A stretch of 64,000 bases of DNA from Betaproteobacteria bacterium Ga0077532 (GCA_001464895.1 LNEE01000003.1:49532-113531); one strand, 5' to 3'; shown: positions 26,505 to 35,390, counted from the stretch's first letter. The notes: generated by a model not told the origin, from the letters alone. A program made the numbers and translations.

Positions 26505-27896
26505 TCAGATCACCTTGGAGTAGCTCGCCGTACGCTGCTGATTGCGGAGATAGCGGTCGAAGACCATGCAGACTGCCCGCACGAGCAGACGACCGCGAGG
26601 GGTCACCGCCAGCCACTCCTCATCGATCGTGACAAGACCCTGCTCGACGAATGGCGCAAGCTCCTGCAACTCCGCGTGGAAGTAGCTGCGGAAATCGATC
26701 ATGTGACCCAGTTCCACGCCCTCCATGGAGACCGCGCCATGGCACATCAGGGACTGGATCACCGTACGACGCAGGATGTCGTCCGATGTCAGCTCGATGC
26801 CACGCATGACCGGAAGGACGCCGCGATCGAGCCGGTCGTAGTAGTCGTCGAGCGTACGGACGTTCTGGACATACGTGGGGCCCACGCTGCCGATCGCGGT
26901 CACACCGAGGGCGACCAGGTCGCATTCGGCGTGGGTTGAATAACCCTGGAAGTTGCGATGCAGGCGCCCCTGTCGCTGGGCGACCGCCAGCTCGTCGTCC
27001 GGCTTCGCGAAGTGGTCCATCCCGATATAGACGAATCCGGCCTCCCCCAGCCGACGGATGGCGAGCGAGAGCATCTGGAGCTTGACGTCCGGCGTGGGCA
27101 GGTCCGCGTCGAGGATCCGCCGCTGCGGCTTGAACATGTGCGGAAGGTGCGCGTAGCTGTACAGCGCGATCCGGTCGGGCGCGATGTCCAGGACGCGGTC
27201 GATGGTCTCGTTGAACCCGACGACGTTCTGCTTCGGCAGCCCGTAGATCAGGTCCATGTTCACCGAGCGTATCCCGCTCGCCCTCGCCTCCTCGACCACC
27301 GCGCGGGTCGAGGCCTCGCTCTGGATGCGGTTGACCGCCTGCTGCACCACGGGGTCGAAATCCTGGACGCCCACGCTGATCCGGTTCATGCCCATTTCGG
27401 CCAGTAGCGCGATCGTCCCGGGCTCGACGCTGCGCGGGTCGATCTCGATGGAGTACTCGCCATCGGGAACCAGCTTGAAGTGTCGCGAGATGATTGCCAT
27501 CAACTCCCGGAGTTGATCGGGCGGAAGGAAGGTCGGCGTACCGCCGCCCCAGTGCAGCTGACAGAGACGCCGGTCGCCGTCGAGCGACTTGGACACGAGC
27601 TCCGCCTCGCGCTCGAGATACTTCAGATACTTGGCGGCCCGCCCGCGGTCACGGGTCACGATCTTGTTGCACGCACAGTAGAAGCAGATCGTGTCGCAGA
27701 AGGGCAGATGCACGTAGAGCGAGAGAGGTCGTCCGATCCCGCCGATCCCGCGCTTCGACAACCAGCTGCGGTATGCGCTTTCGTCGAACGCCTCCACGAA
27801 CCGGTCCGCGGTGGGGTATGAGGTGTAGCGGGGACCGTTGTGCCCGTAGTTCCGCAACACGTCCGGGTCGATCACCAGGGAGGCCTGCGTTATCAT
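26505..27896 (-). CDS. hemN: Oxygen-independent coproporphyrinogen III oxidase
   Basis: Radical SAM enzyme that decarboxylates coproporphyrinogen III to protoporphyrinogen IX without oxygen. The 463-residue protein has the cluster motif C67-x3-C71-x2-C74 (with the extra Cys76 typical of true HemN), the GGGTPTFL block, EIDPRSV, and the N-terminal GPRYTSYPTA segment that separates real HemN from HemW-like proteins. It supplies haem for the cbb3 oxidase under low oxygen. A perfect FNR box lies upstream between it and fnr, with a TATTCT hexamer at 28140-28145 (minus strand) spaced 21 nt from the box, so FNR activation is likely. Confidence 0.96.
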   Translation of the reverse strand: MITQASLVIDPDVLRNYGHNGPRYTSYPTADRFVEAFDESAYRSWLSKRGIGGIGRPLSLYVHLPFCDTICFYCACNKIVTRDRGRAAKYLKYLEREAELVSKSLDGDRRLCQLHWGGGTPTFLPPDQLRELMAIISRHFKLVPDGEYSIEIDPRSVEPGTIALLAEMGMNRISVGVQDFDPVVQQAVNRIQSEASTRAVVEEARASGIRSVNMDLIYGLPKQNVVGFNETIDRVLDIAPDRIALYSYAHLPHMFKPQRRILDADLPTPDVKLQMLSLAIRRLGEAGFVYIGMDHFAKPDDELAVAQRQGRLHRNFQGYSTHAECDLVALGVTAIGSVGPTYVQNVRTLDDYYDRLDRGVLPVMRGIELTSDDILRRTVIQSLMCHGAVSMEGVELGHMIDFRSYFHAELQELAPFVEQGLVTIDEEWLAVTPRGRLLVRAVCMVFDRYLRNQQRTASYSKVI

Positions 27897-28244
27897 GATT
27901 TGGCTTCGTGTCGGGGGGAGTCGATTCTCGTCGGCGGGCTGGGGCCCTCGGAGGACTCGCGCCGCAAGTTAGACGGGGTGATCGACTGGCTGATCAACCT
28001 GCTGCGGACGGCACCACGGCTCGGCGGGTCGCCGGGTTGGCAACACCTTCGAGCCTACGGGACCGATCGGCTTGGCAGGCTCGACAAGAGCCTGGAACAA
28101 ACTGGAAGCCGTCGCAGCGACCTTCGGCACGCATAGGCGAGAATACGCGGCACCTGAACTTGTCGCTTGATTTGGATCAAACGCCCGAAAGGGTCAGCTG
28201 AAGACGTTACGCGAACACGAAACGCGACTCCTGGAGACCGGGAC
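27897..28244. other. hemN-fnr divergent intergenic region
   Basis: About 350 bp between the divergent hemN and fnr genes. It holds one perfect FNR box (28167-28180) and a possible hemN -10 (28140-28145, minus strand). The stretch 27900-28135 is GC-rich, and a short open frame on the plus strand (27908-28201) runs through the FNR box and has no family features, so I do not call it a gene. Confidence 0.6.
28167..28180. promoter_or_regulatory. FNR/ANR box between hemN and fnr
   Basis: TTGATTTGGATCAA is a perfect match to TTGAT-N4-ATCAA. Toward hemN a TATTCT hexamer is spaced as in a class II FNR promoter. Toward fnr the box lies 64 bp before the ATG with no clear -10, so autoregulation there is less certain. 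Confidence 0.85.
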
Positions 28245-28991
28245 ATGTTGAACACTTCCTCGGTACAGCCCCTCAGTCTCGAGCGGCTCAGAACTGCCTG
28301 CTCAACCTGCGGGCTCAGGGAACTGTGCCTGCCAGTGGGGCTTTCACAGCCCGAGATGGATCGCCTGGACGATCTCATTCATCTACGCCGCACCACGAAG
28401 AAAGGCCAGAGCATCTACCGTGCGGGCGATCGCTTCGACGCGATCTACGCCGTACGTTCCGGGTTCTTCAAGACCACCGTCCTTCTGGAGGACGGGCGCG
28501 ATCAGGTCACGGGCTTCTACATGGGGGGCGAGCTGATCGGCATGGACGGCATCGGCACCGAGCTGCACACCTGCGATTCCATCGCGCTGGAAGACAGCGA
28601 AGTCTGCGTGATCCCATTCAGCCGCCTCGAGGACCTCTCCCGCGAGGTGCAGGCCCTCCAGCACCATTTCCACAAGGTGATGAGCCGCGAGATCGTCCGC
28701 GATCATGGCGTGATGATGCTTCTCGGGAGCATGCGGGCCGAGGAGCGCCTCGCCGCATTCCTGGTGAACCTGTCTCAGCGCTTCACCGCCCGGGGCTACT
28801 CGCCCTCGGAGTTCTATCTGCGCATGACCCGCGAGGAGATCGGCAGCTACCTCGGGTTGAAGCTCGAAACGGTGAGCCGCGTCTTCTCGCGTTTCCAGGA
28901 CGAAGGCCTGGTGAGCGTCCAGCAGAAGCACATCCGCATCATCGACATCCCGAGCCTGAAGCAGGTGATGAGTCACCAGCAGCCCTGCTGA
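28245..28991 (+). CDS. fnr: FNR/ANR-type oxygen-sensing transcription regulator
   Basis: CRP-family regulator that senses oxygen with a [4Fe-4S] cluster. The 248-residue protein has Cys19, Cys22 and Cys28 at the N-terminus and Cys121 in EVCVIPF, matching the four cluster ligands of E. coli FNR. The C-terminal winged helix has the recognition-helix pattern ETVSR, whose Glu, Ser and Arg read the TTGAT half-site. The ATG at 28245 places the Cys group at the family position. It is followed by a strong terminator. FNR boxes before hemN/fnr, ccoN and ccoI in this window are its likely targets. The symbol could equally be anr or fnrL. Confidence 0.94.
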   Translation: MLNTSSVQPLSLERLRTACSTCGLRELCLPVGLSQPEMDRLDDLIHLRRTTKKGQSIYRAGDRFDAIYAVRSGFFKTTVLLEDGRDQVTGFYMGGELIGMDGIGTELHTCDSIALEDSEVCVIPFSRLEDLSREVQALQHHFHKVMSREIVRDHGVMMLLGSMRAEERLAAFLVNLSQRFTARGYSPSEFYLRMTREEIGSYLGLKLETVSRVFSRFQDEGLVSVQQKHIRIIDIPSLKQVMSHQQPC

Positions 28992-29006
28992 GGTTCTGCA
29001 CGAACG

Positions 29007-29034
29007 AAAAAAGCCGCCCGTAGGCGGCTTTTTT
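29007..29034. terminator. Terminator after fnr (bidirectional)
   Basis: A GCCGCC/GGCGGC stem with a 4-base loop is flanked by six A and six T, so it can work on both strands: it ends fnr on the plus strand and the DUF2892 gene on the minus strand. Confidence 0.92.
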
Positions 29035-29059
29035 CATTTCTTGTCGGACGAACCGATCG

Positions 29060-29278
29060 TCACTGGCACGCAGCCCCTTCCCGGACGCCCAACCGCTTCA
29101 GGATCATGTCGAGCGGGCAGAACGTCGTGAAGCCGCTCTGGAACAGGTTCGCGCCCACGAAGGCTGTGAACCAGAGCCAGTTCGCGCTCACGAAGAGCGG
29201 GCTGCCCTGGACGCCCAACGCGAGCGAGAGCAGGACGAAGAAGCCGGCGACGATGCGGACGATGCGATTGACGGTCAT
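29060..29278 (-). CDS. DUF2892 family small membrane protein
   Basis: A 72-residue protein beginning [22 protein letters not shown], with two hydrophobic segments and the family ending [19 protein letters not shown], which holds a conserved-type FCP motif. DUF2892 (YgaP-like transmembrane) proteins are often found fused or next to rhodanese and sulfur genes; the molecular role is unknown. The ATG at 29278 has GGAGA about six bases upstream; a longer in-frame start is unlikely. It follows the RND pump gene and may be its operon mate, but a palindrome just upstream suggests its own control. Confidence 0.82.
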   Translation of the reverse strand: MTVNRIVRIVAGFFVLLSLALGVQGSPLFVSANWLWFTAFVGANLFQSGFTTFCPLDMILKRLGVREGAACQ

Positions 29279-29354
29279 GGATGTCTCCTCGAAGGACCTC
29301 GCGGCCGGTGAGGCCGCCACGAAGTCAGGTTAACGGTCTCCCGCCCGAACCTAT

Positions 29355-29368
29355 GTGACCGCGGTCAC
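29355..29368. promoter_or_regulatory. CRP/FNR-family-like palindrome upstream of DUF2892 gene
   Basis: GTGACCGCGGTCAC is a perfect 14-bp palindrome of the TGTGA-N6-TCAC type. It overlaps the stop codon of the RND pump gene and lies 77 bp before the DUF2892 start. A TAACCT hexamer on the minus strand (29327-29332) is spaced 22 nt away, as in a class II activator promoter. It may be chance in GC-rich DNA. Confidence 0.35.
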
Positions 29369-32300
29369 GGAACCCGGCGGTACAACGTCGAGTAGTAGAG
29401 GATCGGAATCACCACGAGCGTCAGCAGCGTGGACACCGCGATGCCGAAGAGCAGCGACACGGCGAGCCCGCTGAAGATCGGATCATCGAGGATGAAGAGC
29501 GCACCCAGCATCGCCGCAAGACCGGTCAGCACGATCGGCTTCGCCCGCGCGGCGGCCGCATGGATCACCGCCTGTTGCAGAGCCACACCTTCCGCGACCT
29601 GCAGATTCACGAAGTCCACGAGCAGGATCGAGTTCCGGACGATGATCCCGGCCAGCGCGATCATCCCGATCATCGACGTCGCGGTGAACTGCGTGCCCAG
29701 CAGCGCGTGTCCGGGCATCACGCCGATCAGCGTCAGCGGGATGGGCGCCATGATGACCAGCGGCACCACGTACGAGCCGAACTGCGCGACCACGAGCAGG
29801 TAGATGAGCACCAGCCCCACGGCGTACGCGATCCCCATGTCGCGGAACGTCTCGTACGTGACGGTCCATTCGCCGTCCCAGCGCAACGTGTAGCCGCCGT
29901 AGCGCTCCTCGGGCGCCCCGAGGAACTCTTCGCCGAGGCGACCGCCCTCGGACAACGCCATGCCGGCCGTCCGTGCACGGATGTCGAACATGCCGTAGAG
30001 CGGACTGTCGAGATCGCCGGCCATGTCGCCGAACACGTAAGCCACGGGCTGGAGATCCTTGTGGTGGATCGTACGTTCGCGCTGGACCGGCACCGCTTCC
30101 GTGACCTCCGACAACGGGACCAGCGCGCCCGAACGGGATCGCACCGACAGCGCCAGCAGCGATTCCACCGAATCGAGCCGCTCCGGCGCCAGGCCGATCC
30201 GCACCGGCACCTCGTACTTCGCGTCCCCGTCGTGGATCGGTGTGGCGTAATCCCCGGCGAGACCCATGCGCATGGTCTCGACGATGTCCATCGGCGCCAC
30301 CCCGGCGATCGCCGCCTTGTTCTGCAGCACGCGCACGAGCAGCTTCGGCGCATCCTCGTCGACGCTGTCGTCCACGCCGATGATGTCCGGGGTCGTGCGG
30401 AAGATCTCCCGCACCTGCTTCGCCACCGCCATCTGGCCGGCGTAGTCCGGGCCGTAGATCTCCGCGACGATCGGCGACATCACCGGCGGCCCAGGCGGTA
30501 CTTCCACCACCTTCACCTCGGCGCCGTGCGCCGCTGCGATCTTCTCAAGCGCCGGGCGCACGCCCTGGGCGATCTCGTGGGACTTCCGTTCCCGCAGGTG
30601 CTTGTCCTGCAGGTTGACCTGCATGTCGCCGGATTCCGGCGCCGCCCGAAGGTAGTACTGCCGCACGAGTCCGTTGAAGTCGATCGGCCCCGCGGTTCCC
30701 ACATACGCCTGGTAATCGACCACCTCGGGCACCTTCGCCAGTTCGGAACCGATATCGCGCATCACGGCGGCAGTGCGTTCCAGCGGCGTGCCCACCGGCA
30801 TGTCGATGACGATGCGGAACTCGGACTTGTTGTCGAACGGCAGCATCTTCAACACCACCAGCTTGAACACCGCGAGCGATGCCGCCGCGACGATCGCCAA
30901 CGCGATCGCACCGAACAGCGCCATCCGTCGCGGACGTCCCCTCGCCCCGTCGAGCAGCGGTGCCATGCGACCGAAGAGCCGATCGAGGCGCCCTTCCCCG
31001 GCTGGCGCCGTGCCGTGATGACCCGACTTCAGCCACTTCGAGGCGAGCCACGGCGTCACCACGAACGCCACCGCGAGCGAGATGGCCATGCCCATCGAGG
31101 CGTTGATCGGAATCGGGCTCATGTACGGCCCCATCAGGCCGGACACGAACGCCATGGGCAGCAGCGCCGCGATCACCGTGAGGGTCGCGAGGATGGTCGG
31201 CCCGCCCACCTCGTCGACGGCACCGGGGATCAGCGTGACGAGCGGCGCGTCGTGGAGCTGCGAATGGCGGTGGATGTTCTCCACCACCACGATGGCGTCG
31301 TCCACCAGGATGCCGATCGAGAACACTAGGGCGAACAGCGACACCCGGTTCAGGGTGAACCCCCACGCCCAAGAGGCGAACAGCGTGGCGGCGAGCGTCA
31401 GCACGACGGCGACGCCCACGATCGCGGCCTCCCGGCGGCCGAGCGTCAACCACACCAGCACGACCACCGAAAGTGTCGCGAAGCCGAGCTTCTGGATCAG
31501 CTTCATCGCCTTGTCGTTGGCCGTCACCCCGTAGTTGCGGGTTGCCGTGACGTGGACGCCTTCCGGAATGATCTGGCCCTCGAGCGCCTTGACCCGCTCC
31601 AGCACCGCCGTGGCGACGGTCACCGCGTTCTCCCCTGCCTTCTTCGACACCGCCAGCGTGACCGCCGGGTGTTCACCCCGCGCCCCGCCCTCCGCCGCCG
31701 GACCCGTTCCGTACCAGGCATATCGCGCGGGCAGATCCGGCCCCTCCACGACTTTCGCCACGTCGGTGACGAACACCGGCTGCCGTTCGAACACGCCCAC
31801 CACGAGCTGCCTCACCTCGGCGGCGCTCGCGAGCCAGGTGCCGGTCTGCACCAGCACCTCGCGATTGTTCCGCACGAGGGAGCCCGACGGCTGCGATGCG
31901 TTCGCGAGCTGCAGCGCATTGCGCAGATCCTGGGCGGTGATGCCGAAGGCGTTCAGTCGCTCGGCGTCGATCAGCACGCGCACGACCTGCCCCGGGCCCC
32001 CGATCGTCGAGACATCACGGGTTCCGGGAACGCGCTTCAGCTCGACCTCCATCGCGTGGGCGACCCGCTCCAGCTCGAACGCGCCGCGTGCGGCATCGTC
32101 GGTCCAGAGCGTGAGCGCGACGATCGGGACATCGTCGATACCCTTCGCCTTCACGACGGGTTCCCCCACGCCCAGCCCCCTCGACAGCCAGTCGCGATGC
32201 GCCGCCAGCGTGTCGTGCAGCCGTACCAGCGCCCGGGTCTGGTCCTCGCCCACCTTGAACTGCACCGTGAGGACGGCCATGCCCGGCCGCGAGACGGAGT

Positions 32301-32550
32301 AGACGTGGTCGACACCCGCGATGCGCGAGAGCACCTGCTCCGCAGGGGTCGCGACGAGACTCTCGACATCCTTTGCCGACGCGCCGGGGAACGGCACGAA
32401 GACGTTGGCCATCGTGACGTCGATCTGGGGCTCCTCCTCGCGCGGCGTGACCACCACCGCGAAGAGACCAGCCAGCATCGCGACGAGCGCGATGAGCGGG
32501 GTCAGTTGTGAACGAAGGAAGAAGGCGGCGATGCGGCCGGAGATGCCCAT
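29365..32550 (-). CDS. RND efflux transporter permease
   Basis: Inner-membrane proton-driven pump of the resistance-nodulation-division superfamily, 1,061 residues and about 12 transmembrane helices with two large periplasmic loops. The fourth helix carries the proton-relay pattern GILVDDAIVVVENIHRH with two Asp, and the N-terminus is typical (FFLRSQLTPLIALVAMLAG, then PREEEPQIDV). It follows the adaptor and sqr genes in one operon. No TolC-like outer-membrane channel is encoded nearby. Substrate is unknown; sqr in the middle hints at a link with sulfide or polysulfide, which is inference. Confidence 0.88.
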   Translation of the reverse strand: MGISGRIAAFFLRSQLTPLIALVAMLAGLFAVVVTPREEEPQIDVTMANVFVPFPGASAKDVESLVATPAEQVLSRIAGVDHVYSVSRPGMAVLTVQFKVGEDQTRALVRLHDTLAAHRDWLSRGLGVGEPVVKAKGIDDVPIVALTLWTDDAARGAFELERVAHAMEVELKRVPGTRDVSTIGGPGQVVRVLIDAERLNAFGITAQDLRNALQLANASQPSGSLVRNNREVLVQTGTWLASAAEVRQLVVGVFERQPVFVTDVAKVVEGPDLPARYAWYGTGPAAEGGARGEHPAVTLAVSKKAGENAVTVATAVLERVKALEGQIIPEGVHVTATRNYGVTANDKAMKLIQKLGFATLSVVVLVWLTLGRREAAIVGVAVVLTLAATLFASWAWGFTLNRVSLFALVFSIGILVDDAIVVVENIHRHSQLHDAPLVTLIPGAVDEVGGPTILATLTVIAALLPMAFVSGLMGPYMSPIPINASMGMAISLAVAFVVTPWLASKWLKSGHHGTAPAGEGRLDRLFGRMAPLLDGARGRPRRMALFGAIALAIVAAASLAVFKLVVLKMLPFDNKSEFRIVIDMPVGTPLERTAAVMRDIGSELAKVPEVVDYQAYVGTAGPIDFNGLVRQYYLRAAPESGDMQVNLQDKHLRERKSHEIAQGVRPALEKIAAAHGAEVKVVEVPPGPPVMSPIVAEIYGPDYAGQMAVAKQVREIFRTTPDIIGVDDSVDEDAPKLLVRVLQNKAAIAGVAPMDIVETMRMGLAGDYATPIHDGDAKYEVPVRIGLAPERLDSVESLLALSVRSRSGALVPLSEVTEAVPVQRERTIHHKDLQPVAYVFGDMAGDLDSPLYGMFDIRARTAGMALSEGGRLGEEFLGAPEERYGGYTLRWDGEWTVTYETFRDMGIAYAVGLVLIYLLVVAQFGSYVVPLVIMAPIPLTLIGVMPGHALLGTQFTATSMIGMIALAGIIVRNSILLVDFVNLQVAEGVALQQAVIHAAAARAKPIVLTGLAAMLGALFILDDPIFSGLAVSLLFGIAVSTLLTLVVIPILYYSTLYRRVP

Positions 32551-32578
32551 GGGGTCCTGGAGTCGTCGATTGGGAGGA

Positions 32579-33850
32579 TCAGGTCTTCAGCTTGCGGATG
32601 CCGAGGCTGTGGAGCACCAGTTTCTCGTAGAGGGGTTCCGAGGTGCCCTTCTTCATCTTCCGGATGAAGTATTTCTCGAAGGCCACCTTCGCCAGATGCA
32701 CCCAGCGGCCCTCCGAGAACCAGTTCACGTTCCGCGGCGGGATCTGCGGCAGCGCGACGAACGCCACGCCCGTGTCACCGAAATCCGCGAGACACAGCGC
32801 GTTCCAGGTGGCGGTCTCCTCGGGCTCGCGTCCGTCCAGCTCCGCGCGGATGTTGTGCGCCGTGGCGGTCACCATCGACTCGATCATGTAGCCGGTCTTG
32901 GGCGCACCGGTCGGGACGGGCGTCTGCTCGACCGGCGGAATCGCGACGCACACGCCCACCGAGTAGATGTTCTTGTACGTCGGATTGCGTTGATGCTCGT
33001 CGATGAGGACGAAGCCGCGCGGATTCACCAGACCCTCGATACCGGCCACCGCATCGACGCCCTTGAACGCGGGCAGCATCATCGAGTAGCCGAAGGGCAG
33101 TTCATGGAGGCGCTTCTCCTTGCCCATCTCGTCGTACTCGGTGACGTACATTTTTCCAGCTTCGACCCGCGTCGTCTTCGCGTTGCAGATCCACTTGATG
33201 TTCCGCTCCCGCATGGCCGACTCGAGGAGCGTCTTCGAGTCACCCACGCCGCCCAGACCCAGGTGCCCGATGTAGGGCTCGGCGGTGACGAACGTCATCG
33301 GGACGCGATCGCGGATCTTCCGTCTGCGCAGGTCCGTCTCCATGATGAAGGCGAACTCGTACGCGGGGCCGTAGCACGAGGCGCCCTGCACCGCACCCAC
33401 GACGATCGGTCCTGGCTTCGCGACGAACGCCTCCCACGCGCGGCCGGCGGCGACCGCGTGATCCACGTGGCAGACCGACTGCGTGTGCCCCTGCGGACCG
33501 AGGCCCTCCACTTCCTCGAACGCGAGCCGCGGACCGGTCGCGATGACCAGGAAGTCGTAGTCGAGGAAGCTGCCGTCGCCGAGTTCGAGCCGGCTTTCCT
33601 CCGGGCGCACGCGCTTCACGCCCGCTGCGTTGAAGTGGATGCCCTTCTTCTGGAGATACTCAGCGACGGGGAACTCGATGTCGTCGCGCACGCGCCAGTT
33701 CACGGCAACCCAAGGGTTCGACGGCACGAAATGGAACGTGGGCGAGTTCGAGACTACGGTCACCCGGTCGTCAGGCCGCGCGAGATGCTGCATCTCGTAC
33801 GCCATGGGCATCCCGCCGAGTCCTGCGCCGATGATCACGATGTGGGCCAT
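32579..33850 (-). CDS. sqr: Sulfide:quinone oxidoreductase, type I-like
   Basis: FAD enzyme that oxidises sulfide to polysulfide or sulfur and passes electrons to quinone at the membrane. The 423-residue protein starts with the FAD Rossmann motif IIGAGLGGMPMA. Three Cys sit at the expected places: Cys127 (TQSVCHVDHA), Cys159 (GASCYGPAYE) and Cys353 (ALCLADFGD), which match by context the three redox Cys of type I SQR such as that of Acidithiobacillus. The block CVAIPPVEQTPVPTG is also SQR-like, and the C-terminal region has amphipathic stretches for membrane binding. It starts 1 bp after the RND adaptor stop and lies 28 bp before the pump. The type assignment is from memory of motif context, not an alignment. 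Confidence 0.82.
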   Translation of the reverse strand: MAHIVIIGAGLGGMPMAYEMQHLARPDDRVTVVSNSPTFHFVPSNPWVAVNWRVRDDIEFPVAEYLQKKGIHFNAAGVKRVRPEESRLELGDGSFLDYDFLVIATGPRLAFEEVEGLGPQGHTQSVCHVDHAVAAGRAWEAFVAKPGPIVVGAVQGASCYGPAYEFAFIMETDLRRRKIRDRVPMTFVTAEPYIGHLGLGGVGDSKTLLESAMRERNIKWICNAKTTRVEAGKMYVTEYDEMGKEKRLHELPFGYSMMLPAFKGVDAVAGIEGLVNPRGFVLIDEHQRNPTYKNIYSVGVCVAIPPVEQTPVPTGAPKTGYMIESMVTATAHNIRAELDGREPEETATWNALCLADFGDTGVAFVALPQIPPRNVNWFSEGRWVHLAKVAFEKYFIRKMKKGTSEPLYEKLVLHSLGIRKLKT

Positions 33851-33851
33851 T

Positions 33852-34907
33852 TCACTTCCTCCCCTGTTGGGCACCGGCCGCCACGGCCATGCCAGCCTTG
33901 ACCGGATCCAGGGCCACCTTCTCCCCTGGCTGAATGCCTGCGAGCACCTCGATCAACTCCGGACCGGCCGATTCCCCCGCCCGGATCTGCCGCAACCGCG
34001 GAAGTCCCTCGGCGCCGACCACGTACACCGCCGTCACCTCGCTGCGCCGCAGGACCGCGCGCGTCGGAATCACGAGCCGGCGTTCCCGGCCGATGGCAAA
34101 ATGCGCCCGAGCGAACACGCCGGGGTAGACGTCGCGTACGTCGCGCGGGAGGTCGATCCGCACCCGGGTGACGTGCGTCTGCGAATCGGCCGACGGGAGC
34201 ACGGTGACGGCCCTGCCCTCGACCCATCGCCCGATCGAGGGAATCTCCACCGAGGCCTTCGCGCCGGCACGCACCGCCGCAACGCGGTACTGCGGCACCA
34301 CGGCCACGACCCGAAGATCCGCCGGATCGAAGCCCGTCAGCAGCGGCTTGCCCGGCGCGGCCATCTCGCCCAACTCGACGTGCCGCGCTGAGACGACGCC
34401 ACTGTAGGGCGCGACCACCGTCGTGTAGCTGCGCGACGTGGAAGCCTGACCGGCGGAGGCCTGCGCCGCCTTCCAACCCGCCTCGGCGACCCGGAAGGCC
34501 GCTTCCGAGCGATCGAGTGCTGCCTGGCTCACGAACTTCTGCCGCGCCAGTTCACGGGTGCGCTCGAGTTCGACCCGGGCGTTCTCGTAGGCGGCCCGCG
34601 CCTGGGCGACCTGGGCGACGCTGCCCGCCAGCGCCTGCTCGAGCTGCTGCGGATCGATGCGCGCAATGACCTCGCCCTGCCGCACGGCGTCGCCGACGTC
34701 GAACCGCAACTCGACGATGCGACCGGTCGTCTGGGCCGAGATGGTGGACTGGCGCGTTGCCTCGACCACCGCCTCGGTCGCGTACGTCACGTCGACCTCG
34801 CGATAGCTGGCCTCCGTGGTCTCGAGAGCCTCGGCGCGTGCGACCCCGGACGGGAGAAACCCGGCGAGTGCGAGCATGGCGAGCAGGTGGAGCGTGCGCA
34901 TGGTCAT
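33852..34907 (-). CDS. RND efflux periplasmic adaptor
   Basis: Membrane-fusion protein of 351 residues that links the RND pump to an outer-membrane channel. A signal peptide (about residues 1-25, ending VARAEA) is followed by a lipoyl/barrel-sandwich half (GRIVELRFDVGDAVRQGEVIARID), a short coiled-coil hairpin (about 80-135), the second lipoyl half (VVAPYSGVVSARHVELGE) and a beta-barrel domain. ATG at 34907 and 34901 are both possible; I took the first. It leads the adaptor-sqr-pump operon. Confidence 0.85.
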   Translation of the reverse strand: MTMRTLHLLAMLALAGFLPSGVARAEALETTEASYREVDVTYATEAVVEATRQSTISAQTTGRIVELRFDVGDAVRQGEVIARIDPQQLEQALAGSVAQVAQARAAYENARVELERTRELARQKFVSQAALDRSEAAFRVAEAGWKAAQASAGQASTSRSYTTVVAPYSGVVSARHVELGEMAAPGKPLLTGFDPADLRVVAVVPQYRVAAVRAGAKASVEIPSIGRWVEGRAVTVLPSADSQTHVTRVRIDLPRDVRDVYPGVFARAHFAIGRERRLVIPTRAVLRRSEVTAVYVVGAEGLPRLRQIRAGESAGPELIEVLAGIQPGEKVALDPVKAGMAVAAGAQQGRK

Positions 34908-34970
34908 GAACCTGGATGGTGTGGATGGCAGAAGACGGACACATCGTGCGCGTCCGCGCAGGCAGGCTCG

Positions 34971-34984
34971 GTGACTTGGATCAC
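34971..34984. promoter_or_regulatory. CRP/FNR-family-like dyad upstream of adaptor-sqr-pump operon
   Basis: GTGACTTGGATCAC is a dyad (GTGA-N6-TCAC) 64 bp before the adaptor start. It resembles FNR boxes with the outer T/A pair changed to G/C, which for this superfamily suggests a CRP- or DNR-like regulator rather than FNR. No convincing -10 was seen at class II spacing. Confidence 0.4.
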
Positions 34985-35018
34985 AGAGCGCGCGATCCGC
35001 GGGGCTGGTACAAATCAG

Positions 35019-35042
35019 AACGGACGGGATTGCCCGTCCGTT
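35019..35042 (-). terminator. Hairpin after the 102-residue membrane protein gene
   Basis: A perfect 10-bp stem (AACGGACGGG at 35019-35028 pairing with 35033-35042) with a 4-base loop lies 26 bp after the stop of the minus-strand gene at 35069-35377. On that strand it is followed by CTGATTTG, a weak U-tract. It would separate the cco cluster from the adaptor-sqr-pump operon. Confidence 0.55.
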
Positions 35043-35068
35043 CCACATGGCTGTTCACCCGCGTTGCG

Positions 35069-35377
35069 TCAACCGCAGCAGGCGTTGGGGTCCTCGCGCT
35101 TCGGGCACCCGGGTGGCCGCTGCGTCGGGTCCGGAATGGGACACCGGTTGATCTCTGCCGAGGTGCGCTGGAAGAACAGCGTGAGTGCACTGGAGCATGC
35201 CGCGAACGCCCAGAAGCAGAAGAAGCCGGCGGAGTAGATCGCGACGCGGCTCGCCACGAGAGGCTCCCCGAAGAGGCTCAGATCGGCCGGATCGAACACC
35301 GTGAAGAAGATGCCCTCACCGATGCCGCCCACGATGAAGGCCGGCCAGAGAATGTGGATCCACCGTTGCGCGGTCAT
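35069..35377 (-). CDS. Small two-helix membrane protein with Cys tail
   Basis: Not a named family to me. The 102-residue protein has two clear transmembrane segments (about residues 9-28 and 45-69) and a polar C-terminal tail with four Cys (CPIP, GCPK and a final CC pair), which could bind metal. It lies downstream of ccoH on the same strand, separated from it by a MITE-like element, and upstream of the sqr operon. A start at 35377 is the only good ATG, with a GGAGGGCGCC stretch before it. A role with the cytochrome oxidase cluster is only suggested by position. Confidence 0.7.
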   Translation of the reverse strand: MTAQRWIHILWPAFIVGGIGEGIFFTVFDPADLSLFGEPLVASRVAIYSAGFFCFWAFAACSSALTLFFQRTSAEINRCPIPDPTQRPPGCPKREDPNACCG

Positions 35378-35390
35378 GGCGCCCTCCTAG

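Noticed and set aside
27908..28201. Possible small gene between hemN and fnr
   Set aside because: It runs through the FNR box, has no good ribosome site and shows no domain or helix pattern.
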